NCBI GenBank assembly: GCA_005116795.1
Contig: SWDL01000421.1
Span: 1 to 5,502 of the forward strand
Reading direction: 5' to 3'
Source of the DNA: Nitrospira sp.
GTDB taxonomy: Bacteria; Nitrospirota; Nitrospiria; Nitrospirales; Nitrospiraceae
DNA: 5,502 bases
The stretch's first letter is position 1. Each line of letters opens with the position of its first letter. The notes below the pieces were generated by a model, which was not told the origin of the DNA, searched no databases, and was given only the letters and a program-made list of their open reading frames with translations. The position numbers and the translations under genes were made by a program. Below, piece after piece: positions 1 to 5,425 of the stretch.

Positions 1-753
1 GTCTTGGGGGACTGCCTGAGGCGGTAATTGTCCTGGGTTCGCGGTCAGCACGATCCGCGGCGAGGCCGCATCCCCGCGAGCCACCATAGGCCGATCCTCC
101 TGCATCAGTGACACGATCCGCATGGTCACGATCGAACTGACATAGCCCGACAGGCCGACGCATTCTTGGAAATAAGTGACGTTCGGTCCAGCCGTGATGA
201 CGACCGGCGCGCTCAAGGTCGGGGCTTGCCCGACCTCGACGATGTCCTTGGACTTCGATCGGAGCGACGAGGACATGGCCTTGGTTTGTACGTACAATTG
301 TGACTGTCCGGGAGAGATCAGTAGACCGGGCGCGCGCGTCTGGATGCCCGAATAGGACCCGACGGCCTCCAGGCCCGCGCCGTCGGTCTGGACAAACAAG
401 AGGTACTGGGTGTCCTCGTCGTCCCCCGGCATGACGACGGCAAGCGGTTCGGTCTGGCCGGCGCGATACGCATGCGCCGACGGGGCGGCAGCAATGACCA
501 GCGGGGCGCCGCCGCTCGGCGCAAGTTGGAGCGCGGCCGCGCCAACCGTCTTCACCTCATACGACCCGGCCGGCACGACGGCCGAAGCTCCCTCCGGTGT
601 CGAGAAATGCACCGCTTGATCGAGCTGGACCGTTGTGGGTTTGCTGTCATCCGTCGTCAGCGCCGACTCAAGGACCGGAGCCTCTGTGGCGCAGCCAACG
701 AAGTGGAGACAGATTGAAAAAAGACCGGAACAAATGGCAATTCGACGGATCAT
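1..753 (-). CDS. HF-module lipoprotein, 3' end outside window (251 codons visible)
   Basis: The frame is open from the ATG at 753-751 to the left edge with no stop, so the gene continues outside the window. The start (MIRRIAICSG) opens a lipoprotein signal peptide: Arg3-Arg4, a hydrophobic stretch, and an acceptable lipobox FVG-C with the modified Cys at residue 21. Residues about 40-141 form a module shared with the lipoproteins at 2137-3324 and 3367-4782. It has V-x-L-D-Q-A-V-H-F near residues 42-50, PAGSYEV near 61-67, DEDTQ near 112-116 and GSYSG at 132-136. The following region, around YFQEC (Cys198) and SGYVSSI, aligns with YEDC (Cys207) and SGYLGSV of the 2137-3324 protein, so these two look like near full-length paralogues. 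The likely location is lipid-anchored in the outer membrane or periplasm. It is the last gene of the operon seen here, 46 bases after the secreted-protein gene. The molecular function is unknown. Confidence 0.87.
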   Translation of the reverse strand, partial: MIRRIAICSGLFSICLHFVGCATEAPVLESALTTDDSKPTTVQLDQAVHFSTPEGASAVVPAGSYEVKTVGAAALQLAPSGGAPLVIAAAPSAHAYRAGQTEPLAVVMPGDDEDTQYLLFVQTDGAGLEAVGSYSGIQTRAPGLLISPGQSQLYVQTKAMSSSLRSKSKDIVEVGQAPTLSAPVVITAGPNVTYFQECVGLSGYVSSIVTMRIVSLMQEDRPMVARGDAASPRIVLTANPGQLPPQAVPQD

Positions 754-764
754 CGGACTCTCAT

Positions 765-770
765 CTCCTC
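765..770 (-). promoter_or_regulatory. Shine-Dalgarno (GAGGAG) for the lipoprotein starting at 753
   Basis: GAGGAG on the minus strand lies 11 bases upstream of the ATG at 753-751, which is a long spacing. Directly abutting it is another ATG (764-762) that reads only four codons and stops with a TGA overlapping the real start as ATGA. The lipoprotein signal peptide supports the 753 start. Confidence 0.5.
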
Positions 771-799
771 AGCAATGTTGCTCTCGGCTACGGGAATCA

Positions 800-2074
800 T
801 CACGGCTTCTTCGCCGGTTCAGCGGGTTCAGAAGGCCCTCTGCCCGCCTCCTGCCCCTCAACGCCCCGTGGGCGGACGAAGAGGCTGCTGGCGGCACCAC
901 CCTGCGACGACGTCGTCGGAGGACGGACCATCGTGGGGGCGACGCCGGTGTTCGGCACGGGCGCCTGCGTGATTGGGGCATTCAGCCGTGGCAACTGTAC
1001 CATCGGTGGCGGTGGCTGCGCTTTCACCAGCTGAAACTGCACGGGGAGGCTCCAAGGCCCCGGCACTGCCTTCATGCTGGATCGCGCGCGCACTTGCCAG
1101 CGACCGATATATCCCCCCGTCACTCTCTCTTCCACCGGATAGCCGGCGAGCAGTTGCGCCTTGTTGACTGAAACGATGGTGGTGAAGGGGTAGGAGTGTT
1201 GCTGGTTGGCAGGTGCGTCAAGATATCGAAGTTCAAGTTCCGCAACATTGGTACTTCCGACTTTCGGCTCCGTCGCCGTGATGACAAGCTGTCCATGGGG
1301 GATCTTTGCGCCGGCTCCAGGCTTGACGATGACGAACATGTCTTCAGGAATTCTCATATTTTTGGCACGAGGATTCAGCGGTAGGGCGGGTGAGGGCGCC
1401 TGAACGAGCGGGCTTGGCAGTTTCGCAGTGGGCGCGCCAGGACCGACCGGGACCGGCCCACAGATCAACCCGATAGCATCGACGAAGCGCCCTGCCCGTA
1501 CACGAATTCCCACCGCAACTTCACCGTCAGGACAGGCCTGGTCAGGCGGCTGCGTTCCGAAGGGACCCAATGGACTCAATATTTCATCCTCCCCCGGTTT
1601 GGGGAGTGGCTTCAACCCGAAAACCAACCCCTGTGTGGAAGCAGAAGGTGCAAGCGACGTGCAGTGCGCCTGAACATACTGGACATAGTGGTTGTCCGAT
1701 CTGAGCACCGAGATCCTCCAGGACTGGATTGCAAGCTTGTTGACGCCGGACTCGTTACAAATCTTTTGGAGTTCTTGGCCTCCCATGCTGGTCCCGAAAG
1801 ATTGACCGATTGACGGCGTGCCAAAGGTTTGGCTGCCCCGCAGCCAGGGGGCGCAGACCGGGGCGATGCTGTCCACCCACTCGCCGGTTCTGCCGGCAAG
1901 GCCGACAAGGTACCATCCCTTGGGGCAGTCGCCACGCAAAGGATTCCCTCCCAAGCCTCCATACACCGGCAAGTCTGTCGCTTGGCCGAGGTCCGGGCTC
2001 ATCATCGCGATCCCAAACAACAGCAACAGCAGAGGCAGGGTGGAGCGGTGTACGGGTTGACGTGAGTGTTTCAT
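800..2074 (-). CDS. Secreted beta-prism-like / Fn3-like protein with Pro-rich tail (424 aa)
   Basis: The start chosen is the ATG at 2074-2072 (MKHSRQP). It follows a strong GGGAGGGAGG site and opens a signal peptide: basic residues, a Leu-rich core at 13-20, and probable cleavage after GQA (Ala32). There is no lipobox, so the product is probably periplasmic or secreted. Residues about 38-207 look like three beta-prism blades, each with a Cys pair: C50/C74, C106/C138 and C181/C205. Blade 1 has YGGLGG then CPKG, LVGLAGRTGEWVDSI and C. Blade 3 repeats this as CPDG, VGIRVRAGRFVDAIGLIC. Blade 2 is divergent. This resembles jacalin-like or VMO-I-like folds. Residues about 243-350 resemble a fibronectin-III-like domain, with YLDAP then GRWQVRAR and GPWSLPVQF. 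Residues 351-424 are Pro-rich and probably flexible. The protein lacks the HF-module of its neighbours. The fold is inferred from motifs and the ligand is unknown. Confidence 0.88.
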   Translation of the reverse strand: MKHSRQPVHRSTLPLLLLLFGIAMMSPDLGQATDLPVYGGLGGNPLRGDCPKGWYLVGLAGRTGEWVDSIAPVCAPWLRGSQTFGTPSIGQSFGTSMGGQELQKICNESGVNKLAIQSWRISVLRSDNHYVQYVQAHCTSLAPSASTQGLVFGLKPLPKPGEDEILSPLGPFGTQPPDQACPDGEVAVGIRVRAGRFVDAIGLICGPVPVGPGAPTAKLPSPLVQAPSPALPLNPRAKNMRIPEDMFVIVKPGAGAKIPHGQLVITATEPKVGSTNVAELELRYLDAPANQQHSYPFTTIVSVNKAQLLAGYPVEERVTGGYIGRWQVRARSSMKAVPGPWSLPVQFQLVKAQPPPPMVQLPRLNAPITQAPVPNTGVAPTMVRPPTTSSQGGAASSLFVRPRGVEGQEAGRGPSEPAEPAKKP

Positions 2075-2079
2075 ACGTG

Positions 2080-2089
2080 CCTCCCTCCC
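2080..2089 (-). promoter_or_regulatory. Shine-Dalgarno (GGGAGGGAGG) for the secreted protein
   Basis: This purine-rich site ends 5 bases before the ATG at 2074. It selects that start over in-frame upstream ATGs reaching 2173, which would overlap the preceding gene and bury the signal peptide. Confidence 0.8.
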
Positions 2090-2136
2090 GGTTGGCCCAA
2101 GCCTTTCGTCGCCTCTTCGCCCATCTCCTCTCTCCG

Positions 2137-3324
2137 CTATTGCTGGAGCGGCCAGGGCATCCCCGGAGGGCACGACACGGTCCCCTGACCGAAGTTGTTG
2201 GGATCCGGTTTATACTGACAGGCGATCCGCTTGTCGGCCAGCTTCAGCGTAAACCCGACGAACACTCCATTCGGCATCCTTTGTACGGCCTGCTTGCTGA
2301 CGTCCATCCACTTGACAAAGCCGATGTCGACGCCTCCATACGCGGCAGCCACCACGACTTTCGGGAATGTCAGCGATTTGCCCCCTTGAGCCGCCAGTTC
2401 ATACGTGTCCTTGATCCAGAGTTCACGATAGACCGTGCCCGTGACCCAACTGGTGACCAACAATTGGACACGCTCGCCGGCCTGGAGAGGGAGCATACCC
2501 GTCGCAATCACGGTGGCGTTGCCGAACACACAATGGTAGGGGTTCTTGGGGACGTCGCGCCGCCAGGGTGTGCGTGGGTTCGTCGTGACATAGGTCGTGG
2601 TCCCTTGTGGCGTCGGCGTCGGCACAGCAGGCGCTCCCCTGGTCATAATTGCCTCGGTCCGCTGGGCGATGACGGACCCGAGGTACCCCGAACCGGCCAT
2701 AGTGCAATCCTCGTAATTGGAAGTCCGCTGGCCAGGTTGCACGGTGAAGTCGGTCGCCCTCCGCTCAAATTTCGGGGCCTCTTTGGGGAGTTCCTTATAG
2801 AGCGGCGATTTGATCTCCGTCAGCCTCGCGTTGAGCGTAGTTTTCACCGACGTGTTCCCCAGCGCTGAGAACGGCGCGCGCATCTTGACCCCACTGTACG
2901 AGCCGATCCCATCCAGCGCCGCGCCGCCCGGCAAGAGCAGCACCACATGATGGACATCCTCGCGAGGGGAGAGCGTCAGCGCGATGGGGGCCGAGACATC
3001 CACATTAAAATCGGAGGTCAGAGCCACAATGACAATAGGCGGCTGGCTCCCTTCAGGAATCAGGCGGAGTTGCGCCTCCACGGTGGGCTCGACTTGGTAA
3101 TGCCCTGGCGCGGCCAGGACATCATCGCCCTCAGGAGCCGAAAAGTGGACCGCCTTCTCAAGTTGAATCCCGGTGGCGACGCTGAGGTACTCCGAAGCTG
3201 ACACGCTTGGAGCCCCCCTTGCCGTGTCTGGCATGGCACCGGGCGGCGTCATCTCCTGCGTCGCGCAGGACGTGATGATCCCTTGCAATAGAAGGAAGAT
3301 GGCTACAATGGTCATGCGCCGCAT
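2137..3324 (-). CDS. HF-module lipoprotein, unrecognised C-terminal domain (395 aa)
   Basis: The start is the ATG at 3324-3322 (MRRMTIVAIF), 6 bases after AGGAGG. The N-terminus is a clear lipoprotein signal: Arg2-Arg3, a hydrophobic core, and lipobox ITS-C with Cys20. After a linker rich in Pro, Ala and Ser, residues about 51-151 carry the shared module: IQLEKAVHF at 53-61, PEGDDVL at 64-70, PGHYQV at 73-78, HHVVLLLPGG at 125-134 and GSYSG at 141-145. Residues about 185-260, including YEDC (Cys207), match the paralogue at 1-753. The C-terminal part, about 261-395, is probably beta-rich (alternating hydrophobics such as VQLLVTSWV and PKVVVAAAYGG) and has Cys265, Cys369 and Cys385. I do not recognise it. 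It lies 42 bases after the DM9-type lipoprotein gene and 62 bases before the secreted-protein gene, so co-transcription is likely. Probable location: lipid-anchored in the cell envelope. Function unknown. Confidence 0.9.
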   Translation of the reverse strand: MRRMTIVAIFLLLQGIITSCATQEMTPPGAMPDTARGAPSVSASEYLSVATGIQLEKAVHFSAPEGDDVLAAPGHYQVEPTVEAQLRLIPEGSQPPIVIVALTSDFNVDVSAPIALTLSPREDVHHVVLLLPGGAALDGIGSYSGVKMRAPFSALGNTSVKTTLNARLTEIKSPLYKELPKEAPKFERRATDFTVQPGQRTSNYEDCTMAGSGYLGSVIAQRTEAIMTRGAPAVPTPTPQGTTTYVTTNPRTPWRRDVPKNPYHCVFGNATVIATGMLPLQAGERVQLLVTSWVTGTVYRELWIKDTYELAAQGGKSLTFPKVVVAAAYGGVDIGFVKWMDVSKQAVQRMPNGVFVGFTLKLADKRIACQYKPDPNNFGQGTVSCPPGMPWPLQQ

Positions 3325-3330
3325 GGTTGA

Positions 3331-3336
3331 CCTCCT
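3331..3336 (-). promoter_or_regulatory. Shine-Dalgarno (AGGAGG) for the second lipoprotein
   Basis: A full AGGAGG ends 6 bases before the ATG at 3324. It decides against the in-frame upstream start at 3360, which would put 12 extra residues ahead of the lipoprotein signal. Confidence 0.85.
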
Positions 3337-3366
3337 CGTTGAAGAACAGGAGAAGCACACACTCGA

Positions 3367-4782
3367 CTATTTCACCTTCGGATCCCAATTCGGAACCAGA
3401 TCTTGGTACCAGTCGCCTAAGATCTTGACTTGGTCGAGCCGATCACGTCCGGTCTTCCCGTCTGGATAAATAAACTCACAGGTCTGAAAAGGACCGCCGA
3501 AATAGCCCACCGCCGTTTCGTTACTTCCTGCCGACACCCGCATGCAGGCGTAGAGTTGCGGTCTCGGGTCATCGGCTTTCTTTCCCGCGACCAGAGATCG
3601 GGCATCAACCCCGCCTCGCCAGAATCCTTGGAGCGTGTCGAATTCGCGCTGGTTCGCTTGTATGGTGCCATAGGCAATCGCACAGCCCTGATCCGCCACA
3701 CTCAATCGCCCAGGCCACCGGGCGCCGTTGAGGTTAGTAATACAAGGCGCCCCTGTTCTGCTGTCTGGGCCGGGCTTCCCCAAGGGCATTGCGCTCTGAA
3801 TCGTCTCTGACGATAGTGTTTGCCCATTGCCGGACGACGACTTGGGGGTCACGAAACTTTTCAAGAGCACGTCATAGCCCTGAACCACGACCGCCCGACC
3901 TTTCCACCCGATCTCACAGCCCGAAGACTGGGTGCTAATTTTGCCGGCAAGCCACCCCCCGTCGTAATAGGCGCGGCAGGTATAGAATATGAGTTGCCCC
4001 CCGGCACCGGATCCGACTCCCATCGCGCCTGGCGGAATGCTGCCGTTCGTGGCATACCCCCAGAACGGGGCAAGGACCTCATAGTTTGCGATCGGTCCGT
4101 TGACTGTTCGGCACCCTTTGCTGAGGGGCCAGATCCCTCCCACCCAGAGACTGCCGGGAGTTGAAGGGAGCGATCCGCGGCAAATGTAGACGGACCCAAA
4201 GTTATTCCTCCCTGCCGGGAAGGCCTCTTTCGGAATGGTCCCATTTGAGGCCTTAATCCATCCCCCGGGAGGGTAATAGATCTGCTGAATGGGCGCAGGG
4301 GCGTTCAGCGTCTTGATCCCCCCGATCATGCTGGCAATGCCGCGACCGCCCAGGCCACTCTCCGATCCCACAGCCGCCAACCCCGTTCCGCCGGGGGTGA
4401 GTAGAAAGACCCGCTGCGTGTCCTCCTCCCCCGCCACGATGCGAGCCGTGGGCACATCAATGTTCTCGTCATGGCTCAGCGCAATCGCGGCAAGCAGGAC
4501 CGGCTTCGGCTGCTCTTTGCCGATCAGCTTGAGCTGTGACGCCTCGCCCTGCTGCACTTGATACTGCCCGGCTGGCACCAGCACGTCGGTCTCGCCGGGA
4601 CCTACAAAATGCAGTGGCTGCTCCAGCGTCACCGTCGTAGCCGCGATGGCATCCATCGGCGCCGGTGCAATGGTCTCCGGCACCAACTCCGCCGTGGGCC
4701 TCATTTCGCCCATGTCCGTTGTACACCCACCGGCGCCGGCGAGCATTGCGAGCATCACACCCACTCGAGTCGTGCTATTCAT
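3367..4782 (-). CDS. HF-module lipoprotein with four DM9/DUF3421-like lectin repeats (471 aa)
   Basis: The start is the ATG at 4782-4780 (MNSTTRVGV), 6 bases after AAAGGAG. It gives a lipoprotein signal with a somewhat atypical lipobox, AGG-C, Cys20. Residues about 49-148 are the shared module: VTLEQPLHF at 51-59, VPAGQYQV at 69-76, EEDTQRVFLLTPGG at 119-132 and GSESG at 139-143. The rest is four DM9-like repeats: about 175-237 (WIKASNGTIPKEAFPAG to YEVL), 241-306 (WGYATNGSIPPGAM to YDVL), 323-384 (to FDTL) and 388-455 (to VKIL). Repeats 1 and 2 are the clearest; 3 and 4 are degenerate at the start. Each repeat has one Cys pair: 201/224, 269/289, 347/367 and 413/435. DM9 (Pfam DUF3421) proteins studied in animals include mannose-binding lectins, so glycan binding at the cell surface is a reasonable inference. 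The gene leads the set of three large genes that follow it, and its start overlaps the stop of a possible small gene. Confidence 0.9.
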   Translation of the reverse strand: MNSTTRVGVMLAMLAGAGGCTTDMGEMRPTAELVPETIAPAPMDAIAATTVTLEQPLHFVGPGETDVLVPAGQYQVQQGEASQLKLIGKEQPKPVLLAAIALSHDENIDVPTARIVAGEEDTQRVFLLTPGGTGLAAVGSESGLGGRGIASMIGGIKTLNAPAPIQQIYYPPGGWIKASNGTIPKEAFPAGRNNFGSVYICRGSLPSTPGSLWVGGIWPLSKGCRTVNGPIANYEVLAPFWGYATNGSIPPGAMGVGSGAGGQLIFYTCRAYYDGGWLAGKISTQSSGCEIGWKGRAVVVQGYDVLLKSFVTPKSSSGNGQTLSSETIQSAMPLGKPGPDSRTGAPCITNLNGARWPGRLSVADQGCAIAYGTIQANQREFDTLQGFWRGGVDARSLVAGKKADDPRPQLYACMRVSAGSNETAVGYFGGPFQTCEFIYPDGKTGRDRLDQVKILGDWYQDLVPNWDPKVK

Positions 4783-5024
4783 GGCTGGCTCCTTTCTTCT
4801 GGTCCGAGGACATCCGAGGCACCACACATGGGGCAACCGATGCATGGATTCGTGCATTTACCTCTGAGTCGATTCGAGATGTGAAAAGGTTCAAGAGGAG
4901 GCGAGGGTGCTCTTGTCAGGGTACGGCGCCGGGAGAGAAACACGATGAAGAGACCCCAGCCGCCGTAGGTCAGTAAGGGAATGGCCCCGGATCTGGTACG
5001 GTCTGCTCGACGCCGTTGCGACAT
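4779..5024 (-). CDS. Possible small single-span membrane protein with Cys cluster (81 aa)
   Basis: The ATG at 5024-5022 follows GGAGG (5033-5029) at a short spacing of 4 bases. The product has a basic N-terminus (MSQRRRADRTR), one probable membrane span at residues 14-31 (AIPLLTYGGWGLFIVFL), a positive stop-transfer SRRR, then a Pro-rich stretch and four cysteines at 57, 61, 64 and 67 (CTNPCIGCPMC), which could bind a metal. Its TGA overlaps the ATG of the DM9-type lipoprotein gene as ATGA, the arrangement typical of translational coupling. Against it, the C-terminal half contains the next gene's ribosome site and has weak coding character, and I recognise no family. An in-frame GTG start at 5075 would add 17 residues but has no visible ribosome site. 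If it is not a gene, this stretch is the operon leader. Confidence 0.45.
   Translation of the reverse strand: MSQRRRADRTRSGAIPLLTYGGWGLFIVFLSRRRTLTRAPSPPLEPFHISNRLRGKCTNPCIGCPMCGASDVLGPEERSQP
4789..4795 (-). promoter_or_regulatory. Shine-Dalgarno (AAAGGAG) for the DM9-type lipoprotein
   Basis: AAAGGAG ends 6 bases before the ATG at 4782. It chooses that start over an in-frame ATG at 4857, whose extra 25 residues would not form a signal peptide. Confidence 0.8.
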
Positions 5025-5095
5025 GCTGCCTCCGGGCCACGGAGTCACGCCTGCCGCCGCTGCGGACCGCTTCACGCGTAGCGGTGGGGGGGGAT

Positions 5096-5125
5096 ACTAC
5101 AGCACCGAACGCAGAGGAAAGTCAA
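5096..5125 (-). promoter_or_regulatory. Candidate sigma-70-type promoter for the lipoprotein operon
   Basis: On the minus strand TTGACT (5125-5120) is followed after 18 bases by TGTAGT (5101-5096), matching consensus at 5/6 and 4/6. An overlapping TAGTAT at a 20-base spacing is an alternative -10. A run of eight C (5093-5086) follows, where transcription would be expected to start. The site lies in the gap between the 54-residue ORF and the 81-residue ORF, a sensible position for the operon promoter, but the match is only moderate. Confidence 0.38.
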
Positions 5126-5187
5126 CGACCGAAAGGTCTGCCGGGATAGAGCCAGAGCCCTTACGCCGCCTACACTTGCAGGCGAGG

Positions 5188-5215
5188 CTCGCGCGACGCG
5201 GCAGGCAGGCGCGAG
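5188..5215 (-). terminator. GC-rich hairpin downstream of the 54-aa ORF, possible weak terminator
   Basis: CTCGCGC (5215-5209) pairs perfectly with GCGCGAG (5194-5188) across a 14-base loop, starting 6 bases after the stop of the 54-residue ORF. No T-tract follows, so it is not a classical intrinsic terminator. It may separate the upstream unit from the lipoprotein operon, or it may be chance pairing in GC-rich DNA. Confidence 0.28.
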
Positions 5216-5220
5216 AGTTC

Positions 5221-5385
5221 TTACGCGCGATTGAGGCCTTCCTCTAGACGCCTCATTCGGTTTTGCAGGGAGTGGCGAAGGGCATACGTGCTGGACGCCA
5301 GCCGACGTTGATAGAGGGCCATCAAGAATCCAACAAAAGGCATCAGAACTACTGCGATGAGGGTCCTATTTTCTTCACGCTTCAC
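5221..5385 (-). CDS. Probable small single-span membrane protein (54 aa, GTG start)
   Basis: From the GTG at 5385-5383 the frame gives a basic/acidic N-terminus (MKREENRT), one clear hydrophobic span at about residues 8-25 (LIAVVLMPFVGFLMALY), a positive flank QRRL, and an amphipathic, probably helical tail ending RRLEEGLNRA before TAA at 5223-5221. The start lies inside the heptamer array, whose sequence forces an in-frame TGA two codons upstream, so the ORF cannot extend further. No strong ribosome site is visible; the repeat offers only GAAG-type purine stretches. An ATG at residue 15 lies inside the membrane span and is a poor alternative. I recognise no family. The charge pattern around the span is the main reason for calling it. 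Confidence 0.45.
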   Translation of the reverse strand: MKREENRTLIAVVLMPFVGFLMALYQRRLASSTYALRHSLQNRMRRLEEGLNRA

Positions 5386-5425
5386 GCTTCACGCTTCACG
5401 CTTCACGCTTCACGCTTCACGCTTC
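5373..5425. repeat. Tandem 7-bp repeat (CTTCACG)n, about 7.5 copies
   Basis: Seven perfect copies of CTTCACG run from 5373 to 5421, followed by a partial CTTC. The minus-strand unit is GAAGCGT. Because 7 is not a multiple of 3, every minus-strand reading frame meets a TGA within 21 bases, so no frame passes through. The array supplies the stop codon of the partial gene on its right and the GTG of the small ORF on its left. Perfect copies suggest recent expansion or slippage. A single similar unit (CTTCACG) appears at about 5071-5077. Confidence 0.97.

Noticed and set aside
286..297. Perfect 12-bp palindrome TTGTACGTACAA as a possible operator
   Set aside because: It lies inside the coding frame of the left-hand lipoprotein, reading Leu-Tyr-Val-Gln, far from any gene start; probably chance.
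597..1171. Plus-strand ORFs of 145 and 178 codons
   Set aside because: They are antisense to the last lipoprotein gene and the secreted-protein gene, with low-complexity Arg/Gly-rich translations. The minus-strand frames carry signal peptides and paralogue similarity instead.
1810..2868. Long plus-strand ORF (352 codons)
   Set aside because: It lies antisense across the ends of two well-supported minus-strand genes and the gap between them, is Arg- and Pro-rich with no recognisable domain, and lacks a signal or ribosome site. GC-rich coding DNA commonly leaves such open antisense frames.
4824..4856. CxxxCxxC in the 81-residue ORF read as a radical-SAM motif
   Set aside because: The protein is far too small for a radical-SAM barrel and the motif is C-terminal to a membrane span; a simple metal site or chance is likelier.
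5127..5138. GACC-GAAA-GGTC tetraloop hairpin as an RNA element
   Set aside because: The stem has only four base pairs and does not extend, and no surrounding RNA structure or T-tract is visible.
4981..5247. Plus-strand ORF of 88 codons
   Set aside because: Arg/Ala-rich composition without a domain or ribosome site, and it runs across the candidate promoter, hairpin and the end of the 54-residue ORF on the opposite strand.
5373..5425. CRISPR array
   Set aside because: The 7-bp units are directly abutting with no spacers, so this is a simple tandem repeat.
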